Positions 28,570 to 37,953 of a stretch of 64,000 nucleotides of DNA are shown here, in pieces. The notes beneath the pieces were generated by a model. The model had not been told where the DNA came from. It ran no database searches and saw only the letters and a program-made list of their open reading frames with translations. The DNA lies in assembly GCA_026692865.1 (NCBI GenBank), contig JAPLNI010000031.1, positions 56,404 to 120,403 of the forward strand. Reading direction: 5' to 3'. The number at the start of each line of letters is the position of its first letter. The stretch's first letter is position 1. The position numbers were made by a program, and so were the translations under genes. Origin of the DNA: Planctomycetota bacterium. Lineage in GTDB: Bacteria; Planctomycetota; Planctomycetia; Pirellulales; Pirellulaceae.

Positions 28570-29700
28570 ATGTTTCGAGGATGGAAACCCTATTTGGTTG
28601 TGGCAACGTTGTTTCTGGTTTGGGATTCACTACCAGTGCGATCTCAGACTGCTCCGCAAGCCAACGCGGAACCTACTTCCACTACGCCAGTGAATCAAGC
28701 TCCAGAAGTTGGAACACAGACAAGCTCGACGGTGAATGCATCGCCGAAAGAAGCTCCGGGCGCACCGGCTGCAACTCAGGCGATGTCATTTCAGCTCTAT
28801 CAAATGCTGGAGCAGTTACCTCCATACCGGCCCGCGGAAAAGCTTTCTGGGAAAGTCATATTCAGCGGTTCGACCACGATGAACGAACTCGGTAACCAGT
28901 GGGCTCAGAGTTTTAAGAAATTTCATCCAGAAGTCGAATTTTCCGGATCGGCTGAAGGATCGGAAGTCGCATTAAAGATGCTGTCGAACGATCCGACGAT
29001 CATTGCTGGGGTTAGCCGTCCTGTTGATGGCGACGATCAAAAAATGTTAGTCGCGGGCAAATGCAAAGAACCGATCGCAATCACCGTCGGTATGGAAGCG
29101 ATGGCACTGTTCGTTCACCGAAGCAATCCCATTGAAAGTATTTCGCCAGAAACAATAAAAGCAATCTTTGCTGCTCGTGCGGATGAAAGTCTTCCGCCTA
29201 AGGTTTGGGGGAACGTGGGCGTCCAAGGCGAATTAGCAAATCAACCAATTGTGATTTATGATCGAGGTCCCAACAGTGGGTCGCAGGTGTTTATCTCGAA
29301 GGTGCTTTTGTCGGGCCAGAAGATTGAACCGACGTTAAAGCAATGCGAAACGAATTCAGTAATATGTTCATCGATCGCAGCCAATCCAGCAGGTGTCGGA
29401 TTTGCGGACATTCACTACGAGAACCCTGACGTACGGCGCGTTCCGTTGGTAGTCCAAGGTCAAGTTGTTCAGGCAAATGACTTGAATGTTTTGGCGGGAA
29501 AGTATCCGATAGTCCGCCCGCTGATGCTTGTTCTGGATAAGGCTCAGCTCTCAAACGATGCAAAGCTCCGAGAATCCATCTTGCGATATGTACTGAGTCG
29601 TGATGGACAAGCACACGTCATGCGGTACGGTTTTTTCCCGCTCGATCCAGGCTTCGTCCATCAGGAGCTAAACGAGCTCTTCGGTGAACAACTTCGGTGA
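28570..29700 (+). CDS. PstS-like phosphate-type substrate-binding protein
   Basis: A 376-residue exported protein. An N-terminal signal (PYLVVATLFLVWDSLPVRSQ) precedes a Pro/Thr/Ala-rich linker (about 30-75) and then a PBP-like domain with FSGSTTMNELGNQWAQSF, AEGSEVALKML, AGVSRPV, IYDRGPNSGSQVF and NPAGVGFADI, the two-lobe pattern of PstS. AAGGGAG lies a few bases before the ATG. No pstC, pstA or pstB is near, so a free-standing phosphate or phosphate-like binding role, or a structural one as in some planctomycetes, is possible. Confidence 0.82.
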   Translation: MFRGWKPYLVVATLFLVWDSLPVRSQTAPQANAEPTSTTPVNQAPEVGTQTSSTVNASPKEAPGAPAATQAMSFQLYQMLEQLPPYRPAEKLSGKVIFSGSTTMNELGNQWAQSFKKFHPEVEFSGSAEGSEVALKMLSNDPTIIAGVSRPVDGDDQKMLVAGKCKEPIAITVGMEAMALFVHRSNPIESISPETIKAIFAARADESLPPKVWGNVGVQGELANQPIVIYDRGPNSGSQVFISKVLLSGQKIEPTLKQCETNSVICSSIAANPAGVGFADIHYENPDVRRVPLVVQGQVVQANDLNVLAGKYPIVRPLMLVLDKAQLSNDAKLRESILRYVLSRDGQAHVMRYGFFPLDPGFVHQELNELFGEQLR

Positions 29701-29807
29701 ATCGAATTGGTTCGCAGGAAACTTCGACGAATTTCAAGGCCGAAATCAATGAGACATTTTCTTTAAACTATTGTCGCCGGCTAAATCACCAAGACCAGAA
29801 TCATCAC

Positions 29808-29812
29808 GGAGG
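29808..29812 (+). promoter_or_regulatory. Strong Shine-Dalgarno that sets a TTG start
   Basis: GGAGG at 29808-29812 lies 9 nt before TTG at 29822. It is one of the clearest ribosome sites in the window and argues against the earlier TTG at 29771. Confidence 0.75.
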
Positions 29813-29821
29813 AAAGACACC

Positions 29822-31027
29822 TTGGATCATCTCGCTACACGAATACGTTTGCAACTGATTGTTATTGTCGGCTTTGTAACTTTCTTTTCCCTTCAATCGC
29901 AATCGACTCAAGCTCAATACGGCTTTACCCCCAACGCCTACATGACGCCAGGTTACGCAAGCGAATGGGGGAATGTTTATTCCGGTGCGGTTATGCAATT
30001 GCCGCAGTGGAACAATAGCATGGTGGTGGTTGGTCAGCCCATTACCACGGGCTGGCAAACATTTCAGCTTGGTGCTTATATCCAAAACGTTCCCAACGGC
30101 GTTCTCATTCGACAAGTTGTGCCAGGTGGATTGGCTGCGATCAATGGATTAAAGGATGGAGACACAGTGATTTCTGCAGGCGGCTCGCAAGTGGGATATG
30201 TCTACGGACGCACCGTCGATTTAGTTACCGAGATGAGTCGTCGAGCCGATGTTTATGGCCGAGTCAATCTTGTCGTGCTCGATGCAATCACACGACAAAT
30301 GCGGTCTTATGATTTTGCGATCCGGCCGCAAACGGCCGTTGGCTCATCCATCATCGGGCAAGTTGTGCTGGATGGTAACATTTTCTTGAGCAACTACGGA
30401 ACGCTCAAAGTTGAGCTTCAGAATGTAACGCGCCCTTACATCCAAATTGCGGGAGGTGTTGATAACAAACAAGTTTACGGTCGCGGCCCATACCAATTCG
30501 CCGTTCGCTTTGATCCTCAATTCATCTATCCAACCGACCGATATCGACTGGTTGCAACGTTATACGATGGTTTTCAGCAAGTGCTGGCTTCAACCGCTCA
30601 AGACATCGCCGCCCCCGTTGCTGGCGTTCAAACGACTTACAATCTTCGGCTTCAAAGTATGCCTTCGTATGGAGTAGGCGGTGGTAGCGTGGTTGGCTAT
30701 TATCCTCCTGACATGAATACGTTTTATTCGTTGTTTCGTCAGTATATTGGCCGAGAACCGACCATCAGTGAATCGCAAGCTTGGGCTTCGCAATTAGCAT
30801 CCGGAACAGTGTCAAGCACTGAAGTCAAAGCCGAGTTACTTGCCAGCCCCGCGTTTTACGACCGCGCGGGAAATGTGCCTGATCTATTCGTGCAACGCAT
30901 GATCGAGACCGCCTCGGGGCAACCAGCCCGATTTGATCAAATCCAATATTGGCGAAGTCGTTTAGATTCGTACGGCGGCATGCGACTGGCTGTCGCACGA
31001 GAGTACCTCCGAACAATTTCGCCTTAA
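29822..31027 (+). CDS. Exported PDZ/YbaY-like/DUF4214-like protein
   Basis: About 401 residues with a signal peptide (IRLQLIVIVGFVTFFSLQS). A PDZ domain follows (about 80-165; PNGVLIRQVVPGGLAAINGL, then DGDTVISAGG). Next is a segment (IGQVVLDGNIFLSNYGTLKV, then RYRLVATLYDGFQQVL) that resembles the YbaY/YscW lipoprotein-chaperone fold. The C-terminus has DUF4214-like helices (YIGREPTISESQAWASQL, then WRSRLDSYGG), often seen in surface proteins. The function is probably in envelope protein handling but is not established. The TTG start at 29822 is set by an upstream GGAGG. It converges on the type II secretion-like gene across a MITE-like repeat. Confidence 0.72.
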   Translation: MDHLATRIRLQLIVIVGFVTFFSLQSQSTQAQYGFTPNAYMTPGYASEWGNVYSGAVMQLPQWNNSMVVVGQPITTGWQTFQLGAYIQNVPNGVLIRQVVPGGLAAINGLKDGDTVISAGGSQVGYVYGRTVDLVTEMSRRADVYGRVNLVVLDAITRQMRSYDFAIRPQTAVGSSIIGQVVLDGNIFLSNYGTLKVELQNVTRPYIQIAGGVDNKQVYGRGPYQFAVRFDPQFIYPTDRYRLVATLYDGFQQVLASTAQDIAAPVAGVQTTYNLRLQSMPSYGVGGGSVVGYYPPDMNTFYSLFRQYIGREPTISESQAWASQLASGTVSSTEVKAELLASPAFYDRAGNVPDLFVQRMIETASGQPARFDQIQYWRSRLDSYGGMRLAVAREYLRTISP

Positions 31028-31079
31028 AATTGCACGTAGCGCTCAATAAATTTACTCGAACGCAAGAATTGAAGTTCTA

Positions 31080-31175
31080 TTCTCGTAGCAGATGTCGTAA
31101 GACATCTGAAGTCATGCTCTAGTACCATTGTAACCACCGACTTCTGAATTCTTACGAATTCAGCTACTCAAGATT
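31080..31175 (+). repeat. MITE-like palindromic repeat, copy 4 (lacks terminal repeats)
   Basis: A shortened copy with CAGATGTCGTAAGACATCTG (31089-31108) and CTGAATTCTTACGAATTCAG (31144-31163; two 8-bp arms around TTAC). The ends seen in copy 3 are not recognisable. It sits between two convergent genes. Confidence 0.7.
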
Positions 31176-31188
31176 TAAGAAGGCTTGG

Positions 31189-32268
31189 TTACATGAAACT
31201 CTGAAGCATTGCGACGTACTGCATCGCCATGCGAATGATCAAGAAGATAATCAACAGTGACGTTGCTATGGCGATTGCAGTGCTTGCTGCAACGCACAGT
31301 TGGCTCATTGCAACTTTGGCACGTCGGTCGTACTCGGTTGCAAGTCTCTCAAGGGACTCGGTTTCATTCCCGCTTAGTTCGCCAATGGAAACGCCTTCGA
31401 CGAATTCATTCGGGACCACTCCCGAGGCTTGGAAGCTTTCGGCCAGAGACATTCCTTGCTGAACACATTCGCTTGCTTTCGGTTCGCCTTGGATGTAGTA
31501 CTCGTTGCCGGTGCTGTAGAACGCTTGCCGAACACAAGCCACTGCATCAGCACCTGCATTCAAGAGCATTGAAAGGGTCATCGACATTCTTGCGAGAGCT
31601 GTATTTGCAAAGACACTCCCGATAATTGGGACCGGCAAGATCAGCGGAATCAACCATCGGTGACAATTGATCGCGTTCTTCCAAATGCCTATCGCGACAA
31701 TACCAACGACGATCAAAAATCCGCCAACGAAGAACCAAAAAATTGCCAACCCACTTGCACCGCTGAGTCCAAAACCGAGTGGATCAAACTTTTCCTCTTG
31801 CGAAACCTGAGGACTTGCGAGAAATCCTTGGAGATAGATGATTCCGCTCACCACAGCCAACGCCAGAACCAGTTGCAGCATAGGATTGACAAGCTGCCGA
31901 AAGAAATCAGCTCGACTTTCCCGTAAATCTCGATAGTATGCGGCCATGTAAGCGAACAGCCGATCGAGCCCGCCGGAGATTTCACCTGCGGATACCATTT
32001 GCAAAAGCATGGGCGGAAAATAGTCGCCGGCCTGCTTCATCGCTCCAACCAGGGTCTCGCCACCGCGGATCTGATTTTTCATATTCATGGCGACCTGCTT
32101 GTGCCGCTCGGACCCGACTTTTGCTTCGGAATCAAGCATTTTCAGGACATCGACCCCGGCCTTCAGCCCCATCGCCATTCGCTGGCAAAAGGATTCCAGC
32201 GTGAAAAGAGAGGCTTGTTTCAACAAATTCCCGAGGAAACTTGTTCTTTGAAATTCGGGTGGATTCAT
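31189..32268 (-). CDS. Type II secretion / type IV pilus inner-membrane F protein
   Basis: A 359-residue GspF/PilC-type protein with two T2SSF domains: residues about 18-143 (FCQRMAMGLKAGVDVLKML, SAGEISGGLDRLFAYMAAY) and 225-350 (MSMTLSMLLNAGADAVACV, SIGELSGNETESLERLATEY). Hydrophobic segments at about 146-170 and 175-200, with another near the C-terminus, place it in the inner membrane, where it anchors the assembly ATPase of a secretion or pilus machine. No other secretion gene is in the window, as often seen for split planctomycete clusters. The start is ATG at 32268. Confidence 0.88.
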   Translation of the reverse strand: MNPPEFQRTSFLGNLLKQASLFTLESFCQRMAMGLKAGVDVLKMLDSEAKVGSERHKQVAMNMKNQIRGGETLVGAMKQAGDYFPPMLLQMVSAGEISGGLDRLFAYMAAYYRDLRESRADFFRQLVNPMLQLVLALAVVSGIIYLQGFLASPQVSQEEKFDPLGFGLSGASGLAIFWFFVGGFLIVVGIVAIGIWKNAINCHRWLIPLILPVPIIGSVFANTALARMSMTLSMLLNAGADAVACVRQAFYSTGNEYYIQGEPKASECVQQGMSLAESFQASGVVPNEFVEGVSIGELSGNETESLERLATEYDRRAKVAMSQLCVAASTAIAIATSLLIIFLIIRMAMQYVAMLQSFM

Positions 32269-32662
32269 GGGGAAGGGGAGTGGCTAGTTGCTAGTGGCTA
32301 GTGGGGAAAAGACCGTGATTTTCTTTGTTCGTGGTTTTGTAATTTGGTGAAAGTGAAGTTTAACACCTGCAAGTTGGTGCAACTCACTCCTCTTTGCCCC
32401 TTGACTGCCGGAATAATCGTCACAGTCCGGGAACCTAAGTCTATTTTACTGCATCAGAGTCATGGTCGATTTCGTTGACAGGGTAATCCCCCTAATTAGA
32501 ATCGATCGGTAGGTGTTGATGCAGTGCTCTCAAAAACAGCCATTTGCGGTGTGTTTTTCTCATTTGTTTCACGCTGAATCCCGTTTGTTCAAACATTATG
32601 TCGCTGCGGTGTGATTACCCGAACTCAAGCCGCGGCAAGCTATCTCGTTCGCTGGGGACGTT
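32269..32662. other. 394-bp divergent spacer without a recognised gene
   Basis: The spacer lies between the T2SSF gene (minus) and the large secreted protein (plus). I see only a short repeat of GGCTAGT-like words at about 32282-32305 and AT-rich tracts that may hold promoters for both genes. No RNA gene is recognised. Confidence 0.6.
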
Positions 32663-35600
32663 ATGTCAAATTCGCGACCTGTCAATAATCGCAAAGCTTC
32701 TCGTTGGTTCCAATCGCGGAAACGCTCCCAGTTGAGGAAAGCACTCCGAACCCCCGTCGTCGAACAGCTCGAAGATCGACGATTGATGGCGACGGTTCCT
32801 TTCACCGATGGATTGTATTATCCACAAGCCGGGAAGCTGACGGCCTTTACTGTGCCTGGCATGAGTATGGCTGAGTATTCTCGTCGCGCGGACCTCTCTT
32901 TCGCTGGAACGATTTCGGGCGATTCGGGATTCAGTGAGCCAGAGGGATTGGCCGGCAGCTCTCTATCCATCGTGGAAATTGAAAACAACGATTTGGTTCG
33001 AACCGCACAACCCATTCCGCTTGGAACGATCGGTGGCAAGTTCCAGCTGATCAACGTCGCGGGGACGATGACGAATAACGTAAACTTATTCGACGAGGAT
33101 TATTATGCGTTAGATTTACGAGCAGGAGATATTGTTGACGTTCGTCTTACGGCGGCTGGTTTACAGAACATTCCTTATGACGTCTCGCTTAACGACTCGG
33201 CAGGCAATCTAGTTTTCTTGAACCCAACACCGGTTGCCCTTCCCGGTACTCCTAACTTCCCATACTCCGCGCAGTCACCGTTGAGCTCAGGAGGGACTCA
33301 ATCCTTTGGTTACGTTATTGCTACGGATGGAAGATACCTCTTGCGAGTCTCCGGCGGCCCTTCTACAAGCTATGCAATGCGGCTGCAGGCATTTAGAAAC
33401 ACGTTCGAGGCAGAAGTAGCTGGAACTAAGCAGATCCTCTTTGTTGATTTCGATGGTGCGACGATTCGAGGCGACGCATTTGCTATCCCAGGTACTGTGA
33501 GAGTCACTAACTTCACCAATAGTATTCTTCCTCTTGGAGTACTTCCCCAGGATTCAAACGCAGTGATGGATGAAGTCATGGCGACCATCCGAAAACAGAT
33601 TTTGGGATCGCCGACTTTGCGTGCTGCAAATCCGAATTTTGATATTGATATCCGCGACAGTCGCTTCAGTGCAGATCCGTGGGGCCTTCCAAACGTAAGT
33701 CGATTGATCGTCGGCACAGCCCCAATTGGATCGCTCGGCGTAGCACAAAGCGTTGACCTAGGTAACTTCGGTCGCGAAGAGACGGCTTTGTTTAACCTTA
33801 GCTTCTTTAATTTCATAGCAGCAATTCCGAGAACTGCAGGTACCCCACTTACAACCGTTCTTGGACGATCGATTGGTACAGTCGCGACGCATGAAGCGGG
33901 TCACTTCTTTGGTGCGTTTCATCAAGACAACTCGAACATTAACATTCAGATTATGGATAGCGGTGGAGGCCCATTCCTCAACCGGCAAATTCTAGGAGTT
34001 GGCCTCGACGGCATTTTCGGTACTGTGGACGATGAAAACATTGGTTTTGGTACTGATGCTTACGCTCCCGCGGAAGGTTCTCAAGGCGTTAATGATACGG
34101 CTGCTGCGGTAGGATTCGGTCTCTCTGCTGGTACCCGCGGTGGCGGAATCACAGGCACGATCTTCAATGACCGAAATCGCGATGGGGTGCTTAATAATTC
34201 TGAAGAAGGACTCAGCGGAATTGTGGTCTTCGCCGATTACAACTCCAACGGCGTTCTTGATATCAACGAGCCTAGCACAACAAGTGCAACGAATGGTACT
34301 TATCGATTGACGATTGCGCCAGGCACCGCATCAATTCGTACCGTTGCTCAACCAAACTGGGTTCTCACAGGTAGTACCTCCAAAAGCATCACAGTTGGTC
34401 TTGGACAGACTGTTTCTACGGTGAATTTTGGACAGAACTTGCCAAACCAAACCGTTACCGGTTTCAAGTGGGCGGACGTTAACGGTAACGGGATTCGCGA
34501 TGCGGGTGAGCCCGGATTGGCTGGCGTTTATATCTATGTTGACCTGGACGGTGACAATCGAATCGATGTGGGCGAACCGCAAGCAATCACGATTGCTGAT
34601 GGATCGTACACTCTGACACCTCCGACCAGCGGCATCTTTGCAATTCGTGAAGTGGTCAGCCCCGGCTTCATTCAAACCTTCCCAGGTGGTCCAGGTGCAT
34701 TACCTGACCAACAAGAACACGGTGTTAACTTCAGCTCGGGTGTTCCACTACGTGGACTCGATTTCGGTAACCAACCCGCTCGTGATTACGGTGACGCGCC
34801 CGCTCCCTATGCAACAACTATTTCTCAAAGTGGAGCCAGTCACGGGTTTGACAGTAACCTCCGTTTGGGAGCGTTGCTTGACTTCGAACAAGATGGTCAA
34901 CCTAATTCAACAGCAACCGGCGATGACGTTGCTGGCGTCGATGACGAAGATGGAGTCATCTTCATTCGACCGATCGTAAACGGTGACACACAAAACGTAT
35001 TCCGAGTAAATGTTACAAACAACTTAACAACGTCCTCATTCGTGAGTGCTTGGGTCGATTGGAATCAGGACGGTGATTGGACAGATGCCGGTGAGAAGGT
35101 TCTCTCCGATATCACAGGACTTCGCGGTTCCAATGATTTGCGATTCTCTGCACCTGCTGGCGTTACGCTAGGAAATACTTTTGCACGATTCCGATTATCA
35201 GGAAGGGCTGGCGTTGGTCCAACTGGCTTCACCGAAGTGGGTGAAGTCGAAGATTACCGCATCAGTGTTGTCAACGAACTGAACTTTGCTGTCGATGATA
35301 CGTTCACAGTAGATCGAAGCTCGACCAATAACATTCTAGATGTTCAAGCAAACGACTTTGTGTCGTCTGTTCCTGGTCAGTCAGCAACAATCACTCGAAT
35401 TGGTCGAGTTGATTCTAGCCAAACCAGCACAACCTCACTCACGACCGCCACTGGTGCAGTTGTGACGATCTCCGGTGCAAATATCTTGTACACGCCGCGA
35501 GCTGGCTTCCAAGGTATCGACTCGTTTACTTATTCAATCGTGACCTCTACTGGCGCTACGGATACTGCTACGGTCGTGGTAAACACTGTTTTCCAACGAG

Positions 35601-37699
35601 TGAACCCGCAAGCAATCGATGATTCATTTGATCTTGCTACCAACGATGTCGCGATTCCGTTAAACGTGCTTGCCAATGACCTTCAGGGTCAAGGTGGTGC
35701 GTTAACGATTTCTAGCTTCTCGCAACCGATCAGAGTTGGAAACGGCGGTTCAGCTGGAACTATCGCCCTAGGTCAGGGTGGCCTGAGCCTTCGCTATACA
35801 CCGGCTCCTGGTTTTGGTGGAACGGCATCGTTCACCTACACCGTCATCGATAACAATGGTCAGCAGTCGACGGCAACCGTGATCGTCCATACGCTCGAAG
35901 GAGCTCGACTGGATGATCAAGTAGAACTTTCATTCCGATTCACCGATTTGGCTGGAACACCAATCACCGCCGTCGCTCAAGGACAACAATTCAAAGTCGA
36001 AGTCTATGTAGATGACCTTCGAACGCCTAACGGATTCCAACCAGGTGTTTCGTCAGCTTACTTGGACTTGCTGTATAACGCTGGCTTGACACGCCCTGTT
36101 GCTGGTGTAACCGGTAGCGGATTTGACTTCGCAGTCAATTTCCGACCACCTTACACTGGGTCTACTTCGGGTTCCAATGCGTTCCCTGGACTCATCTCGA
36201 GCCTCGGAGCCTCGGCGTTCGTGCCACTGAATTCATCCGCTGCTGTTCCTGTCGCAGTCCTGACCTTTGATGCGATCAATTCGGGCATTGCTGAATTCGT
36301 TGGCGATCCCGCGAACGATCCACCACAAACCGATGTGAACTTCTTCCAAGACGCAACGACCGGCGTTGCCACACGAGTGCCAATTGAACAAGTTCGATAT
36401 CGACGCTCCAGCCTCTCGATTCTACCTGTTGGTACTGTCTTGCCAGTTGCAGTCGATGACGGGCAGTTCTTGCCTATCCCATTGAACTCAATTCGCAACG
36501 AAATTCGTGTTCTCGCAAACGATATCGTAGGAACGAATCGCGTTCCTAGCACAACGAATCCGGGTGTGTTTGTAGGACCTGAAATTCGAATCACGAACTT
36601 TGGTAACGGACGAATTGGTACAGTAGCTTTGGATAATAGGGGCACCGCGAATCCAGCCGACGACGTTTTGGTTTACACACCAAACCCAACGGTTGACCCG
36701 AATTTTGCTGGCACCGATCAATTTAGCTACACGATTACCGATGTTGCTGGTATTTCATCGACAGGTACAGTAACTCTTCAAGTTGGCAACCAACAAAACA
36801 ACGCGAACGCTTTGGTACAGTTGCGATTGGAAACGACCAATCTCTCTGGTACGCCGATTACTCAAGTCCCAGTGACTGGTCAATTCCAGCTTCGCGGATA
36901 TGTCCGTGACTTGCGAACAGGTGGAGCGAATCAAGGTGTTTTTGCGGCCTATCAAGACATCCTCTTTGATCGCAATTTGGCAAGCGTTAATAGTGGGCCA
37001 GCACCGCTGAACTTTGCTGTCGATTTCACACAGGGCCCATATAGTCAAGCGATTAGCGGTAACACGCGAATCCCCGGCTTGATTGACGAACTTGGAGCAA
37101 CGCAGAATGGAAATGATCCATTAGGTGGTGCGGAGAGGCTTCAGTTTGTTGTAACTCTAACTGCGAACGCGGCAGGAACGATCCAGTTCCTCGGCGATCC
37201 CGCGGACGTGAAGCCATTCCAAGATTCACTTCTATATGAAAGCCCAGGAATTCCGGTTCGACCTTTGCTACCAAGCGAAATTCGTTACCTCCGAACTTCG
37301 ATCACCGTAGGTAATGGAGCGGCCGGTGAAGGATTTACCAACACGACTAATCGCTTCGATGTGAACAACGACGGATTCACTTCGCCAATCGACGTGTTGG
37401 TGATTATCAACACGTTGAACCGAAGTGGAATACGTCAGCTTACTAGCGGCGGCGAAGGCGAACTGTCTGACAAGATGTTCATCGACGTCAACGGCGACGG
37501 TTACGTATCCCCGCTAGATGTGCTACAAGTCATCAACGCTCTCAGTGCTCGCAAGGGCTCGGGCGAAGGCGAAGCCAGCACAACGGCTCCAGTGGTTGCT
37601 CCAATCATTGAATCGGTCGCAAGCGACGCCCTATTCACTGACTTGGACAGCATTGTTGATGCCGTTGCAACCGACATCGTCAAACGACGACGTGTATAG
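32663..37699 (+). CDS. Giant secreted multidomain protein with metzincin motif and dockerin repeats
   Basis: A 1678-residue exported protein. After a basic N-terminus comes LEDRRLMA (36-43), the planctomycete export motif. Near residues 410-420 is HEAGHFFGAFH, the full HExxHxxGxxH metzincin zinc site, followed by QIMDSGGG, a fitting Met-turn. Next are two SdrD-B-like repeats (GTIFNDRNRDGVLNNSEEGL and FKWADVNGNGIRDAGEPGLA), a GEVED domain (VSAWVDWNQDGDWTDAGEKV, ending GEVEDYRIS), several cadherin/Big_9-like repeats with VLAND motifs, and a dockerin pair (DVNNDGFTSPIDVLVIINTL and DVNGDGYVSPLDVLQVINAL). It is a single gene followed by a strong hairpin. It may be a secreted protease or a scaffold carrying one; proteolysis is inferred. 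Confidence 0.85.
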   Translation: MSNSRPVNNRKASRWFQSRKRSQLRKALRTPVVEQLEDRRLMATVPFTDGLYYPQAGKLTAFTVPGMSMAEYSRRADLSFAGTISGDSGFSEPEGLAGSSLSIVEIENNDLVRTAQPIPLGTIGGKFQLINVAGTMTNNVNLFDEDYYALDLRAGDIVDVRLTAAGLQNIPYDVSLNDSAGNLVFLNPTPVALPGTPNFPYSAQSPLSSGGTQSFGYVIATDGRYLLRVSGGPSTSYAMRLQAFRNTFEAEVAGTKQILFVDFDGATIRGDAFAIPGTVRVTNFTNSILPLGVLPQDSNAVMDEVMATIRKQILGSPTLRAANPNFDIDIRDSRFSADPWGLPNVSRLIVGTAPIGSLGVAQSVDLGNFGREETALFNLSFFNFIAAIPRTAGTPLTTVLGRSIGTVATHEAGHFFGAFHQDNSNINIQIMDSGGGPFLNRQILGVGLDGIFGTVDDENIGFGTDAYAPAEGSQGVNDTAAAVGFGLSAGTRGGGITGTIFNDRNRDGVLNNSEEGLSGIVVFADYNSNGVLDINEPSTTSATNGTYRLTIAPGTASIRTVAQPNWVLTGSTSKSITVGLGQTVSTVNFGQNLPNQTVTGFKWADVNGNGIRDAGEPGLAGVYIYVDLDGDNRIDVGEPQAITIADGSYTLTPPTSGIFAIREVVSPGFIQTFPGGPGALPDQQEHGVNFSSGVPLRGLDFGNQPARDYGDAPAPYATTISQSGASHGFDSNLRLGALLDFEQDGQPNSTATGDDVAGVDDEDGVIFIRPIVNGDTQNVFRVNVTNNLTTSSFVSAWVDWNQDGDWTDAGEKVLSDITGLRGSNDLRFSAPAGVTLGNTFARFRLSGRAGVGPTGFTEVGEVEDYRISVVNELNFAVDDTFTVDRSSTNNILDVQANDFVSSVPGQSATITRIGRVDSSQTSTTSLTTATGAVVTISGANILYTPRAGFQGIDSFTYSIVTSTGATDTATVVVNTVFQRVNPQAIDDSFDLATNDVAIPLNVLANDLQGQGGALTISSFSQPIRVGNGGSAGTIALGQGGLSLRYTPAPGFGGTASFTYTVIDNNGQQSTATVIVHTLEGARLDDQVELSFRFTDLAGTPITAVAQGQQFKVEVYVDDLRTPNGFQPGVSSAYLDLLYNAGLTRPVAGVTGSGFDFAVNFRPPYTGSTSGSNAFPGLISSLGASAFVPLNSSAAVPVAVLTFDAINSGIAEFVGDPANDPPQTDVNFFQDATTGVATRVPIEQVRYRRSSLSILPVGTVLPVAVDDGQFLPIPLNSIRNEIRVLANDIVGTNRVPSTTNPGVFVGPEIRITNFGNGRIGTVALDNRGTANPADDVLVYTPNPTVDPNFAGTDQFSYTITDVAGISSTGTVTLQVGNQQNNANALVQLRLETTNLSGTPITQVPVTGQFQLRGYVRDLRTGGANQGVFAAYQDILFDRNLASVNSGPAPLNFAVDFTQGPYSQAISGNTRIPGLIDELGATQNGNDPLGGAERLQFVVTLTANAAGTIQFLGDPADVKPFQDSLLYESPGIPVRPLLPSEIRYLRTSITVGNGAAGEGFTNTTNRFDVNNDGFTSPIDVLVIINTLNRSGIRQLTSGGEGELSDKMFIDVNGDGYVSPLDVLQVINALSARKGSGEGEASTTAPVVAPIIESVASDALFTDLDSIVDAVATDIVKRRRV

Positions 37700-37750
37700 T
37701 TGATTCGCTAAAAAAGCCTATTACGGGATGACGATTGATTATCGTTAAGC

Positions 37751-37772
37751 GGAGCGCTCGAAAGAGCGTTCC
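37751..37772 (+). terminator. Nine-pair hairpin with GAAA tetraloop
   Basis: GGAGCGCTC pairs with GAGCGTTCC (one wobble) around the tetraloop GAAA. It lies 51 bp after the large secreted protein and before a convergent gene. A second inverted repeat, TTTTCGTACTC (37797-37807) with GAGTACGAAAA (37874-37884), lies further on. It probably marks transcript ends in both directions. Confidence 0.55.
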
Positions 37773-37953
37773 TCTTAGAAATCCATTATTCCTTCATTTT
37801 CGTACTCAATGAAATGTTACTCGATTCGACCGCAAGTTCGATCGATTCCGAGTACCGGCCTACGCCTGAGTACGAGTACGAAAAGGCTAAGCAAAACGTT
37901 CTTTCACGTTCATCGGCTATCTTTCGCTCTGGCCTTTCATTGTTGAGCAACGC

